The notes under the pieces are model-generated. The model saw only the letters and a program-made list of their open reading frames with translations. It did not search any database and was not told the origin of the DNA. Source: Thermoplasmata archaeon (GTDB lineage Archaea; Thermoplasmatota; Thermoplasmata; Lutacidiplasmatales; UBA184). From it: 34,422 nt of DNA. The position numbers and the translations under genes are program-made. Shown here one piece after another: positions 6,601 through 15,532 of this stretch. Numbering within the stretch: position 1 is the first letter of the stretch; the number at the start of each line of letters is the position of its first letter. The stretch covers positions 1 to 34,422 of the forward strand of contig JAJZDH010000003.1 of the NCBI GenBank assembly GCA_021828665.1, given 5' to 3'.

Positions 6601-9600
6601 ATGGGGGCTTCCCGAACCGCCCGGGGCGCTCCCGGCCGCTCGAGGACCCGGCCCGATCGCCCGCGGAGGCGCGCCGCGGTGCCGTGGACCATCGCCGTGG
6701 TCGTGGGGATGCTCGTTTCGGGTCTCGGCGTGGCCGCCGGTTCCGGTCCCGGGGCGGCGACGGCGAGCTCCGGGTCGCCGGCCGACCGCCCGGTGGCCGT
6801 CGGCCACCGCGACGCCACAACGCCCGCGGTCCCGGGTCCCACCGGCCGTACCCCGATCGACCCGCCCGGACCCCTCGCCCCGGGACGGTCGGTTTCGGCC
6901 TCCGCGACGACCGGAACCACGGGGGTCCCACCGGCCCGCTTCTCCTCGATCCGCATGGGTTCCTTCCATCTCCCCGGCCCGCACCCCCAGTCCTGGGGCG
7001 ACTCGGCGGTGCCGCCCGGGGCCCCGTTCGCGGTCGGCCCGGTGCCGTCCGCTCCGGCCGGGGGCCCGGCTGCGAGCGCATCGGAGAACAGCTCGGTGTT
7101 CTGGAGCGGCCACTGCGCGGGTCTCTATCCGGCCACGGGAAATGCGACGTACTACGACGGTTGCGTCGGCCACGACGAGCCCGGCATTCAGTTCTACTCC
7201 CCCGTTCCCGGGAGCGCGGGGAACATCACCTGGAACGTCACCCTGCCCGTGGACGTAGGCCCCTCCCAGAACCAGTCGAACCTGTACGTCGCGGTGTGGT
7301 TCGGGATGACCCTGAGCGACCCGCTCGCCTGGCTGGACCAGTGCTTCCTGGAATTGCAGCTGTACCCCGACTCCTCGTGGAGCGTTCCCGCCGTCTCCGG
7401 CGAATGGATCGGCGCCGCCGTCGCCTGGCAGATCGAGGCGGCCACCGGCTACGAGGATCCGTGCTACTACTCGCCCCTCTACCTCCACGGCCTCCCGACC
7501 GACGGGTACTTCAACATGACCGGCGGCGACCAGCTCACGGTGGCGATGTCGGGCTGGGAGAACGACCCGTGGGGGGAGAACATCTCCCTGATCGACCGGA
7601 CCCAGCACACCACCTCGAACCTCACCCTGGTCGACCCCTACTCGAACCTCCCGCTCGATCCGGCGTATTCCACCAACAGCTACGAGAACGGGCTCCAGTG
7701 GACGCCGGGCGGCGAGTACCCCAGCGTCTTCGCCTTCGAGACCGGCCACGGGCGCAACCCCGCCTACCCGACGAATACCACCTTCAACTACTGCGCGCCC
7801 GGTCCCCCTCCCGCGACGGCGGCGAATCCCGACGTGCCGTGCCCGAGCTACGATCCGGGAAGCTGGTCGAACGACACCGCCCAACCGTGGAGGATCGAGG
7901 TCCCCACCTTCGGCACGGGGACCCGCACGGCACCGGCCGCCCAGGTCTCCTTCTCGCAGGACCTCGGTGGGATCGACCTCGATGCCGGCGCGCCGGGCTG
8001 CCCCGGAAATCTCGGCAGCGCCTACTGCAGCTATCCGTGGTACAGCTACTCCTGCGCGACCCACTCCTTCCAGTTCGGGGCCACCGACTATCCGGGGGTC
8101 TCGGAGGACTTTGGAAAATACCTGGAGTTCGCCACCTCCGCCGAATCGAACGATCTCGGGTTCGGGTACTATCCGCCCACCAACTTCACCATCCCCACCT
8201 GCGGGGCCGCCTCCGCTTCCGTGAACCTTTCGATCGGCGGGCCGTCGGGAGGTTCCGTCTACTTCCTGTCGCACGATTACGGTTCGGCCGCCGTCATCTC
8301 CGGCCTCGCCCCGGGAGCGTACTCCCTGGACGCTCTCGCTTCCGGCGCCGTGGGGTTCGACCGGTGGGCGGTGACCGGGGCGCTCGCCGTCGGCTCCCCC
8401 ACCGCGGCGTGGACCACCCTCTGGGTGAACGGGAGCGGCAACCTCTCCGCCTCGTTCCAATCCTCGCCGCCCGCGACCGTCGCGGTGACCTTCGACGACT
8501 GGGGGGCGGCGGGCTCGGTCGCGGTGCTGCCGAGCTACCTCCGGATCACCGCCGGGGCCGCCCTCGCCACGGCGGCGAACGGGAGTTCCGTGGCGCTCGT
8601 CCCGCAGATCTACGGGCTCCTCGCCGATGCGCCGCCCGGGTACAACTTCACGCACTGGGCGGTGAACGGCTCGGGAGCGGTCATCGCCGCGAGCGGGCTG
8701 CCGACGAGCTGGCTGCTGGTGGACGGCGCCGCGGCGCGGGTGACCGTCACCGCCTGGTACGCCGCGTCGTCGACGTTCGATTCGATCACGGTCGCCGTCT
8801 CCGGAAACGGGACCGTGAACCTCTCCGGCTCCTCGGGGAGCAGCTTCTCCGAGACGCTCCGCGTGGGCAGCTACCCCGTGGTGGCCGATCCCGGACCCGG
8901 CTGGTCCTTCCAGGGGTGGTACGCCGGAGGGAGCGCCGCGATCCCGGACAACGGGCCGTCGAGCAACCTCACGCTGGAGAACGGCAGTTCGTACCTCTAC
9001 GCCTATTTCGGGGAGCTGCCGGTCGCGGTCCTCCTGGAGGTGGCCCCGGCCGCCGGGGGGACCGTCTCGGTGATCCCGGGCTCGTTCGATGGGAACAACA
9101 CCACCCTCGAACTCCCCGTCGGGACGACCTCGGTGGGCGTGCGGGTCGCCACGGGCTACCGGTTCCTGGGATGGACCGTGAACCAGTCGGGTGCGGGGTG
9201 GGTCGAGAGCCCCGGGGCGGCCGTCTCGAACTTCGTCGTGAATCGGACGGTCCGTCTCACCGCCGATCTCGTGGCCGCGCCGCTCGTCACCGTCTCCTTC
9301 CGGGCCGATCCTCCGGCCGGCGGGTCGATCGAGTTCAACTTCCGCACCTACGGCAACGGCAGCCAGAACACGACCGCCAACGGCTCCTACGCCCTCGCGT
9401 TCGCCCCGTCGCCGGGGTATTCCGAGGTCGGGGTCGGAGCCTCCGGTCCGCTCTCCGTCGGGTCGGGCGTCCTCCAGATCTCGGGAGGCGGCGGGGTGCT
9501 GACGGTGGACTTCCAGGCCATCCCGCCGGTGCCGGTCGCCGTGACCTTCGTCTCCGAGCCCGTGGGAGCCATGTTCGCCCGGATCCAGGGCACCGCCGTG

Positions 9601-10959
9601 ACCTCCGGCGACACCCGGTGGATCCTGCCGGGAACGTATTCGCTGGCGGTGACGACCGCCGCGGCGGACACGTTCGCCTTCTGGACCACGGCGGGCGGGG
9701 TCGGGGTGACCCCGGGCGGTCCCAGCGCCACCCTTTCCGTTTCGGGAGGGGGCACGATCTATGCGATCGGCGCCCCGTTCGTGGTGCGCAACGTCTCGGT
9801 GGCCCCGGCCGTGGTCGACGTGGGCCGGCCGATCCTCCTCGGGGCGGTCGCGACGGGGGCGGGGCCGTTCGCGTACGCGTGGTCCGGGGTCCCCGGCGGG
9901 TGTCCGACCGGCCCCCTCCGTTCCGGTGGAGTCTCCTGCACGCCGACGGTCCCGGGTACCTACGCCGTCCGGCTCACGGTCACCGATACGGAAGGGGCCT
10001 CCCTCGGCCTCGGCCCGTTCGGACTCACCGTCACGCCGCTTCCCCAGATCCAGCTCTTCTCGGCGAGCCCGTCGGCGTTCACCTTGGGCGTTTCCACGCT
10101 CCTCTCGGTCGTGACGGCGAACCCGCCCGGCGGGGTCCCTCCGCTCACCTTCGAGTATCCGGCGTTGCCGTCGGGGTGCGCCCCCGCGGACACCGCGGTG
10201 CTCGTCTGCACCCCCGACCGGGCCGGGAATTCCACGGTGACGGCCCGGGTGGTCGACGCCTCGGGCGCGGCTTCCGAGGCGAACCTCACGCTCGCCGTCG
10301 CCCCGCTTCCCCAGATTTCGTCGTTCGCCGCCTCCCGCCTGACGGTGACCGAGGGGGCGGTCACGAACCTCTCCGTCGCGTGGACCGGGGGGACGGGACC
10401 GTTGGGATGGGTCTACACCGACCTTCCGACCGGGTGCGTCTCGGAGGACGGGCCGCGCCTCGCCTGTTCTCCGAACGGCGCGGGGACCTTCTCGCCGACG
10501 GTCCGCGTCACCGACGCCGACGGCTTCGTGGCCGTCGCGACCCTTTCGCCCCTGGTGGTGAACCCGCCGCCGTCGATCCAATCGTTCGCGGCGAACCCGG
10601 ACCGGATCCCCCTCGGAAACACCACCGAGCTCACCGTCGCCGCCTCGGGAGGAACGGGGAACCTGAGCTACCGGTACACCGGTCTTCCCGGAGGATGCGG
10701 CCCGTCCGTCTCCCCGGCGCTCGCGTGCCGGCCCGCCGCGACGGGGAATTTCACCATCGGGGTGACCGTCACCGACGCCGACGGGATCGAGGCGGTCGCG
10801 TCGGTCCTCCTCGCCGTGACGACCCCCGTCCCGGCCTCCCCGACCCATGGCGGCGCCCCGGGCACCCCGTCGTGGGAGTGGGCGCTCCTGGGGGTCGCCG
10901 GGGTGGCGGCGCTCGCCGTCGGGATCGTGGTCGGGCTCCGGCGCCGCCGGGTCGCGTGA
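6601..10959 (+). CDS. large repeat-containing, C-terminally anchored surface protein
   Basis: A 1452-residue predicted secreted protein. A basic N-terminus precedes a hydrophobic signal segment (about 28-48). A Ser/Thr/Pro-rich linker follows, then a large N-terminal domain (about 160-535) of unrecognised family, rich in Trp, Tyr and paired Cys. From about 536 to 1060 come roughly six tandem modules of 80-90 residues with a GxVxv...ppGYxFxgW pattern, like bacterial surface-repeat domains. From about 1061 to 1415 come four PKD/Ig-like modules, each with a YxWxG/YTGLPxGC core, a second Cys 15-20 residues later and a VTVTDADG strand. The C-terminus has a membrane helix (about 1425-1444) followed by RRRR. 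More than 30 N-X-S/T sequons suggest heavy N-glycosylation. The role is probably adhesion, sugar binding or part of the cell envelope (inference). The ATG at 6601 is clean, with only a weak TTCATGA element about 28 nt upstream. Confidence 0.88.
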   Translation: MGASRTARGAPGRSRTRPDRPRRRAAVPWTIAVVVGMLVSGLGVAAGSGPGAATASSGSPADRPVAVGHRDATTPAVPGPTGRTPIDPPGPLAPGRSVSASATTGTTGVPPARFSSIRMGSFHLPGPHPQSWGDSAVPPGAPFAVGPVPSAPAGGPAASASENSSVFWSGHCAGLYPATGNATYYDGCVGHDEPGIQFYSPVPGSAGNITWNVTLPVDVGPSQNQSNLYVAVWFGMTLSDPLAWLDQCFLELQLYPDSSWSVPAVSGEWIGAAVAWQIEAATGYEDPCYYSPLYLHGLPTDGYFNMTGGDQLTVAMSGWENDPWGENISLIDRTQHTTSNLTLVDPYSNLPLDPAYSTNSYENGLQWTPGGEYPSVFAFETGHGRNPAYPTNTTFNYCAPGPPPATAANPDVPCPSYDPGSWSNDTAQPWRIEVPTFGTGTRTAPAAQVSFSQDLGGIDLDAGAPGCPGNLGSAYCSYPWYSYSCATHSFQFGATDYPGVSEDFGKYLEFATSAESNDLGFGYYPPTNFTIPTCGAASASVNLSIGGPSGGSVYFLSHDYGSAAVISGLAPGAYSLDALASGAVGFDRWAVTGALAVGSPTAAWTTLWVNGSGNLSASFQSSPPATVAVTFDDWGAAGSVAVLPSYLRITAGAALATAANGSSVALVPQIYGLLADAPPGYNFTHWAVNGSGAVIAASGLPTSWLLVDGAAARVTVTAWYAASSTFDSITVAVSGNGTVNLSGSSGSSFSETLRVGSYPVVADPGPGWSFQGWYAGGSAAIPDNGPSSNLTLENGSSYLYAYFGELPVAVLLEVAPAAGGTVSVIPGSFDGNNTTLELPVGTTSVGVRVATGYRFLGWTVNQSGAGWVESPGAAVSNFVVNRTVRLTADLVAAPLVTVSFRADPPAGGSIEFNFRTYGNGSQNTTANGSYALAFAPSPGYSEVGVGASGPLSVGSGVLQISGGGGVLTVDFQAIPPVPVAVTFVSEPVGAMFARIQGTAVTSGDTRWILPGTYSLAVTTAAADTFAFWTTAGGVGVTPGGPSATLSVSGGGTIYAIGAPFVVRNVSVAPAVVDVGRPILLGAVATGAGPFAYAWSGVPGGCPTGPLRSGGVSCTPTVPGTYAVRLTVTDTEGASLGLGPFGLTVTPLPQIQLFSASPSAFTLGVSTLLSVVTANPPGGVPPLTFEYPALPSGCAPADTAVLVCTPDRAGNSTVTARVVDASGAASEANLTLAVAPLPQISSFAASRLTVTEGAVTNLSVAWTGGTGPLGWVYTDLPTGCVSEDGPRLACSPNGAGTFSPTVRVTDADGFVAVATLSPLVVNPPPSIQSFAANPDRIPLGNTTELTVAASGGTGNLSYRYTGLPGGCGPSVSPALACRPAATGNFTIGVTVTDADGIEAVASVLLAVTTPVPASPTHGGAPGTPSWEWALLGVAGVAALAVGIVVGLRRRRVA

Positions 10960-10993
10960 CCTCGGCCCCGGGACCGGCCGCCCGGGCGGGACC

Positions 10994-11009
10994 GCCGCCG
11001 TTCGGCGGC
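10994..11009. terminator. short GC hairpin between convergent genes
   Basis: GCCGCC-GTTC-GGCGGC forms a perfect 6-bp stem with a 4-nt loop in the 90-nt space between the stops of the surface protein and the alcohol dehydrogenase. No T-run follows on either strand, so a role in transcript ending is only a guess. Confidence 0.2.
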
Positions 11010-11049
11010 CGGCCCCGTGGCCGCCGATCGGTCCGCCCCCCGGGGACGG

Positions 11050-12072
11050 CTACGGAACGACGACCGTCCGGAAGCCGAGGCCCTGCCGGAGCCGCTCGGC
11101 CGCGCGACCGATCTCCTCGAGGGGCACGCGCCCGGTCACGACCGGCCCGAGCTCGATCCGTCCCGAGCGCACGAGCTCCACGACCCGCCGGTAGTCGGCG
11201 GGGCGGCATCCGAGCGAGCCCACGACGGTGTATTCGTGGAACATGACCCGGGGGGCGGGCAGGACCGCCGGCGCGGAGGAGTAGCCGAGGAGGCAAAGGC
11301 GCCCGCCGCGGCGCAGCAGGGAGAAGGCCATCTCGATCGTTTTCGGATGGCCCACCGCCTCGACGACCACGTCGGCCCCGTCGTGCCAGATCCGCCGGAG
11401 TTCCCGGGCCGGGTCCCCGGTCCGGGAGGGATTCACCGTCGCGGCGGCCCCGAGACGCCCCGCGACCTCGAGTTTCGCATCGCTCAAGTCGATGGCCACC
11501 ACCTCCGCGCCGGCCCGGTACGCGAACTGGACCACGTTGATGCCGACGCCGCCGCATCCGAGGACGGCGACCCGTTCGCCGGCCCGGACCTGCGCCCGGT
11601 GGACCACGGCGTGGTAGGGGGTGGTGAGCGCGTCGGAGATGACGGCGGCGAGCACCGGGTCGATCTCCCCGGGCAGGGCGACCAGGTCTTTCGCCGGCAC
11701 CACCACCATCTCCGCGAATCCCCCGTCCACGTGGTTGCCGACCATCTTCATCCCGGGGCAGATGTTCTCCCGCCCCGTCCGGCAAAAGTCGCATCGGCCG
11801 CAGGGGAGCACCGCCGGTACCAGCACCCGGTCGCCGGGGGCGACCCCCTCGACGCCGGGTCCCAGCGCATCGATCCGGCCCGAGATCTCGTGGCCGAGGA
11901 TGATCGGCGGCGGTTTCGCGGTGGCCACCCCGTGGTCCAGGTAGTGGAGATCGGTGTGGCAGAATCCGCAGGCGAGGACGGTCACCCGCACCTCGCCGGG
12001 ACCGGGTTCGGGCCGCCCGACCTCCTCCACCTGGAGACCCCGGGCCGGATCCCGGAGCACCGCCGCCCGCAC
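11050..12072 (-). CDS. had: zinc-dependent alcohol dehydrogenase, probable 6-hydroxycyclohex-1-ene-1-carbonyl-CoA dehydrogenase (Had)
   Basis: A 340-residue medium-chain dehydrogenase. Catalytic zinc: Cys38 in CGFCHTDLH and His61-Glu62 in the GHE motif. Structural zinc: Cys91, 94, 97 and 105 in CGRCDFCRTGRENIC. The Rossmann NAD(P) site is VAVLGCGGVGINVVQ. The family is certain. The Had assignment rests on its place downstream of the benzoyl-CoA reductase genes, because in that pathway a zinc alcohol dehydrogenase oxidises 6-hydroxycyclohex-1-ene-carbonyl-CoA for the Oah hydrolase. Other alcohols remain possible. The GTG at 12072 was chosen because GGGGGAGG lies about 11 nt upstream on the minus strand and the protein then begins in the usual RAAVL strand. 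A gap of about 600 nt separates it from bcrC, so it may have its own transcript. Confidence 0.82.
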   Translation of the reverse strand: MRAAVLRDPARGLQVEEVGRPEPGPGEVRVTVLACGFCHTDLHYLDHGVATAKPPPIILGHEISGRIDALGPGVEGVAPGDRVLVPAVLPCGRCDFCRTGRENICPGMKMVGNHVDGGFAEMVVVPAKDLVALPGEIDPVLAAVISDALTTPYHAVVHRAQVRAGERVAVLGCGGVGINVVQFAYRAGAEVVAIDLSDAKLEVAGRLGAAATVNPSRTGDPARELRRIWHDGADVVVEAVGHPKTIEMAFSLLRRGGRLCLLGYSSAPAVLPAPRVMFHEYTVVGSLGCRPADYRRVVELVRSGRIELGPVVTGRVPLEEIGRAAERLRQGLGFRTVVVP

Positions 12073-12680
12073 GATCGGTTCAACCTCCCCCGACGGAGCC
12101 GACCGGTGCCGGTCCGGGGAAGGGACGGCCGTTCCGTCCGTGGGGGAGGGGGCCCGGCGCCCGTCGGGGGCCCCCGGCGGGGGTCGGCGGCGCCCCAGCC
12201 GGCGGGCGTCCCGGCGCTCCCTCCCGACGCCGCGCGCCGGCGGCCGGACCCGGACCGCACGGGGACCGGCGCCCGGCCGGGAACCCTGGTGGGAGGATCT
12301 CCCGGCGGCCCCCCGCGATCCCGGGCGGCCACCTGCCGGGAACGCCCTCCGCCGCGGATCGGCCCGGGACGGCTCCGCGGAGGGGACCGGTCGCCCGTTC
12401 CCCGAAGGGAATCGACGCTCCGGGCCGGAGGCACCGGAGAGGGTGGGTCGTCCGAAGAGCCCCCCGGTCCGGGAGGTCCGGAGCTCGTCGACCGGCGGGC
12501 CCCCGGAAGTGGGCCGCGGACGGACGGGACGCCTCCGCCCTGCCGGAGGTCCCGGCGGGGCCGTGACGTCGCCGCCTATCGGACCCGGGATCCGGACGGC
12601 CCCCTCGGGCGTCGGGGTCCCGGGAACCGCCCCGTTCCCCCCCGCCCATCGGGCCCGCCTCCCGCACCGCTCCTCCGGGC
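12073..12680. other. 608-nt gap between had and bcrC
   Basis: I see no gene here. Open frames on both strands read as Arg/Pro/Gly-rich low-complexity sequence typical of non-coding GC-rich DNA. No TATA-like run, tRNA-like fold or repeat array is visible. The only signal is the GGGGGAGG ribosome-binding sequence just before had. It could be a long untranslated region or the remains of a lost gene. Confidence 0.5.
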
Positions 12681-13925
12681 TCAGGCGAACAGGATCGACT
12701 CGACGAAGGTCTCGAGCTGGAGACGGGACTGGTCGAGCGCCGAGGACCGTTCCTCGAACTCGAGGTGAAGGGACGGGATCTTCTCCCGGTCCAGGGCGGC
12801 CCGGTACAGGACGATGTCCTCGAGCGCCGGCTCGCAGAATTTCGCGGTCAGGAAGAGGACCGCCTGCGCCCCGGCCGCCGCGACCCTTCCGAGGATGGCC
12901 TCCCCCTTCGTCGTGGGGGTGGCCCGGACACCGATGTCCAGGGGGCTCTCGACGTAGGCGCGGGCGAGGTTCTCGAGCGGATCGCCGGTCGGGTCGACCG
13001 CCGGGTGCCACCGGTAAAGCTGCAGGAGCTCGTCGTCGACGACGTAGCAGCCCACCTGCTCGAGGAGATCGAGGAGATCGAGGGTCGGCTGCTCGCAGAA
13101 CGAACCCACGAGCAGCACCCGGACGGAGTCCTTGGGACGGGGCACCCGGTCCTCGACCGCGGCGCGCATCCGGCGCAGGAGCTCGAGGTGCACCTCGCGC
13201 GGGAGGAGCCCTCCCAGCCGCCGGACCAGGTACGACTCCGTGAGGGAGATCCGGGACGGGTCCCGCCGCTTGATCTCGGTCCAACGGGCGATCTCCGCCC
13301 GCTGCCGGTTGAACAGCTCGATGGAATCGGCCAACCGGTCGGGCCGGTACGGGGAGCCGCCGGCCGATTCCAGGACGCGGAGGAGGCGGCGGTACTCGGC
13401 GACCAGGAACGGCACGGTCGCCGCCGACCGGAAATTCTGGGGGAGGTGGAGCATGTGGGTGGCGGCGCCGGGCACCGCCCGGGGAAAGATCCCCTCCAGA
13501 TTGCGGCTGACGTCGCAGATGTACGGGAAGACGAACGCCCGGAACGGGGCGAGGCGGCCGGTCAGACCCATTTCGAGGGTGGACTTGCTGATGGAGCAGA
13601 GGAAGGATCCCAGCGCCGCGTCCGCGTGGCTGATCTCGATGGTCTCCCCGCCCCCGTGGAGCGCCACGGGCAGCATCCCCATCGCATGGATCAGTTCCTG
13701 CGGGGTGTAGACGGGGAAGCATCCGACGGCCGACCGGCCGGACCGGTTCCAGGCCCGCACGGTGGGCCAGGTCGCGTCGGCTAGGACGGCCCGGGCGAGC
13801 CGGTCGACGGCTTCGAGGGATGGGGCCCGGGCGAACTCTTCGAAGGAGTCGCTCACCTCGAGGGGCGGGGCGCCCTCGGGATCGGCGGCGGCGGCGGCCC
13901 CTTCGGAGGAGGCGCGGACGGCCAT
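12681..13925 (-). CDS. bcrC: benzoyl-CoA reductase subunit C-like protein (2-hydroxyglutaryl-CoA dehydratase D-component family)
   Basis: A 414-residue D-component protein, one of two that together hold the substrate and iron-sulfur clusters of class I benzoyl-CoA reductase. Family features: VGCFPVYTPQELIHAMGMLPVAL (Cys69), the following GSFLCSISKSTLE (Cys110), VFPYICDVSRNL (Cys137), VGSFCEQPTLDLLDLLEQVGC and FLTAKFCEPALED, the conserved Cys positions expected to ligate [4Fe-4S] clusters. The N-terminal 22 residues are Ala/Glu-rich and probably disordered. It starts 3 nt after the bcrD stop and ends the reductase block. The C versus B assignment follows overall pattern and gene order and would need a tree. 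A 2-hydroxyacyl-CoA dehydratase subunit is the alternative, made less likely by the two activators and Oah beside it. Confidence 0.82.
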   Translation of the reverse strand: MAVRASSEGAAAAADPEGAPPLEVSDSFEEFARAPSLEAVDRLARAVLADATWPTVRAWNRSGRSAVGCFPVYTPQELIHAMGMLPVALHGGGETIEISHADAALGSFLCSISKSTLEMGLTGRLAPFRAFVFPYICDVSRNLEGIFPRAVPGAATHMLHLPQNFRSAATVPFLVAEYRRLLRVLESAGGSPYRPDRLADSIELFNRQRAEIARWTEIKRRDPSRISLTESYLVRRLGGLLPREVHLELLRRMRAAVEDRVPRPKDSVRVLLVGSFCEQPTLDLLDLLEQVGCYVVDDELLQLYRWHPAVDPTGDPLENLARAYVESPLDIGVRATPTTKGEAILGRVAAAGAQAVLFLTAKFCEPALEDIVLYRAALDREKIPSLHLEFEERSSALDQSRLQLETFVESILFA

Positions 13926-13928
13926 GCC

Positions 13929-14747
13929 TCACCCCTCGACCGCGAGGACCGCGGGGGGCCGACCGCCGAGCTTCTCGAGCCGCGCGTGGCCCAGGATCGC
14001 CGCCCCGAGCGCGGCGGCGTGGTGGGCGCGGGGGTCGGCGACGACCGGCACCCCCGCCGTCCGGGAGAGCGCCTCGACCATGGCCTCGCTGTGGACCAGG
14101 CCGCCGACGAGCGCGACCTCCGGTTGGATTCCCGCATGACGCATCAGGATGTACGCCCGCTGCGCCAGCGACAGGAAGACCCCCATCAGGATGTCGGGGA
14201 GCGGGACCTCCTCGGCCACGCTGTTGATGATCTCCGTCTCGGCCAGGACGGCGCAGACGCTGGAGATCATCTTCGGGTGGGCCGCGGCGAGCGCCTTCGG
14301 CGCCATCTCCTCGAGCGGGACCTGGAGGTACTTCGCGCACCGGTCCACGAACCGGCCCGCCCCGGCGGCGCACTTCTCGTTCATCTTGAACCGGACGACC
14401 CGGCCGGACTCCGAGATGGACATCGCCCGGGAGGACTGGCTGCCGATGTCGACCACATGCCGGGTCCCGGGGTGGAGGAAGGCGGCGCCGCGGGCCGAGG
14501 CGGTGATATCGCTCACCTGCAGGTGGCGGTCGGGGTAGGCGTAGCGGGCCCCGCCGGTCGTGCAGAGGTAGTCGACCTCCCCCGGCAGCAGGTTGGCCTC
14601 CTCGACCATCGTTTCGAGGATCTTCCGGCCGGCCGCGACGGGGTTGCCCCGGGTCGGCAGGAGGGCGGTGGCGAGGATGCGGCGGCCCTCCTCGAGGAGG
14701 ACCCCTTTGGTGGAGCCGGAACCAAGGTCGAGGCCACCCGAGATCAT
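13929..14747 (-). CDS. bcrD: benzoyl-CoA reductase ATPase subunit D-like protein (ASKHA, BadF/BadG/BcrA/BcrD family)
   Basis: A 272-residue ASKHA ATPase that couples ATP hydrolysis to low-potential electron transfer into the reductase. Phosphate-1 loop: GLDLGSGSTKGVLL (5-18). The phosphate-2 region reads DIGSQSSRAMS (100-110), differing from the canonical DIGGQDTKA of its partner. Adenosine region: ALVGGLVHSEAMV. Cys126 (NEKCAAGAGRF) and Cys165 (SVCAVLAETE) match the two Cys with which each protomer of such activators holds a shared [4Fe-4S] cluster. The divergent phosphate-2 motif and the pairing with a second, canonical ASKHA gene suggest BcrD rather than BcrA. The ATG at 14747 overlaps the bcrA stop by 4 nt (ATGA). 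Confidence 0.82.
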   Translation of the reverse strand: MISGGLDLGSGSTKGVLLEEGRRILATALLPTRGNPVAAGRKILETMVEEANLLPGEVDYLCTTGGARYAYPDRHLQVSDITASARGAAFLHPGTRHVVDIGSQSSRAMSISESGRVVRFKMNEKCAAGAGRFVDRCAKYLQVPLEEMAPKALAAAHPKMISSVCAVLAETEIINSVAEEVPLPDILMGVFLSLAQRAYILMRHAGIQPEVALVGGLVHSEAMVEALSRTAGVPVVADPRAHHAAALGAAILGHARLEKLGGRPPAVLAVEG

Positions 14748-15532
14748 GCGGAGATCCCCTCCGTCCGCTCGCGGCCGTGGAGCGCCGCCCCGATCGCCCC
14801 CACGTACTGCGAGAGCGGGCTCACGTTGACCGGGAGCGCGAGACGCCGCTCCAGGGTCCGGACCATCCCCCCGTTCCGGGAGACGCCCCCCGTGAAGGTG
14901 ACCTCGGGCTCCACGCCGACCCGTTGCAGGAGCGAGAGCGAGCGGCCGACGATGCCGCCGTACAGGCCGGCGAGGATATCCGGCGGCTCCTTGCCCCGGG
15001 CCACGTAGGAGGCCACCTCGGACTCCGCGAAGACCGTGCAGGTGTTCGTCACCTTCACGGGGTGCCGGGCCCCCTCGGCGAGGGCCCCGATCTCGCTCAC
15101 ATCGAAACCGAGGGCGCCCGCGCACACATCGAGGAACCGGCCGGTCCCGGCGGCGCACTTGTCGTTCATCGCGAAATCCACCACCTCCCCGCGGGGGTCC
15201 ACCTTGATTGCCTTCGTGTCCTGGCCGCCGATGTCGAGGACGACCCGCGTGCCGGGGAAGAGGAAGTGGGCTCCCTTGGCGTGGCATCCGATCTCGGTCA
15301 CGGTGAACCGGCCGAAGGCGACCTTGAACCGGCCGTAGCCGGTCCCGGTGACCACCGCCACCTCGTGGCGTTCCCGGCCGGCCTCGGCCAGCGCCTGCGC
15401 CAGCGCCCGCTCGGCGTCCTTCACCAGTTCGACGCCGACGGGGGCCAGCGACTTGCCGACGATCCGGTCTCCCTCGAGGAGCACGCATTTCGCCGTCGTG
15501 GACCCGATGTCCACGCCCGCCACGAGCGTCAC
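14744..15532 (-). CDS. bcrA: benzoyl-CoA reductase ATPase subunit A-like protein (ASKHA, BadF/BadG/BcrA/BcrD family)
   Basis: A 262-residue ASKHA ATPase, partner of the next gene in a heterodimeric activator. Phosphate-1 loop: GVDIGSTTAKCVLL (6-19). Canonical phosphate-2 motif: DIGGQDTKAIK (100-110). Adenosine motif: TFTGGVSRNGGMV (212-224). Cluster-binding Cys126 lies in NDKCAAGTGRF and Cys165 in NTCTVFAESE, at exactly the same positions as in BcrD. The enzyme class hydrolyses two ATP per two electrons delivered to the aromatic ring. The GTG at 15532 overlaps the bcrB stop by 4 nt (GTGA), and its own stop overlaps the bcrD start, so the three genes are translationally coupled. Two distinct ASKHA genes side by side point to class I benzoyl-CoA reductase and away from 2-hydroxyglutaryl-CoA dehydratase, which uses a homodimer. 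Confidence 0.85.
   Translation of the reverse strand: MTLVAGVDIGSTTAKCVLLEGDRIVGKSLAPVGVELVKDAERALAQALAEAGRERHEVAVVTGTGYGRFKVAFGRFTVTEIGCHAKGAHFLFPGTRVVLDIGGQDTKAIKVDPRGEVVDFAMNDKCAAGTGRFLDVCAGALGFDVSEIGALAEGARHPVKVTNTCTVFAESEVASYVARGKEPPDILAGLYGGIVGRSLSLLQRVGVEPEVTFTGGVSRNGGMVRTLERRLALPVNVSPLSQYVGAIGAALHGRERTEGISA

Noticed and set aside
5928-11246. A 1772-codon open frame on the plus strand covering the surface protein gene in another frame
   Set aside because: It reads as Arg/Pro/Gly-rich low complexity with no motif, while the overlapping frame encodes a signal segment, regular repeats and a membrane anchor. Long open frames are expected in such GC-rich DNA.
12080-12667. A 195-codon minus-strand frame filling the gap between bcrC and had
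   Set aside because: Composition is low-complexity Arg/Gly/Pro, with no motif and no promoter or ribosome-binding signal.
11050-14373. One continuous 1107-codon minus-strand frame ending in the alcohol dehydrogenase
   Set aside because: Only the last 340 codons show dehydrogenase sequence; the rest is Arg/Pro/Gly-rich and lies opposite or across bcrC and bcrD, so it is not a fusion protein.
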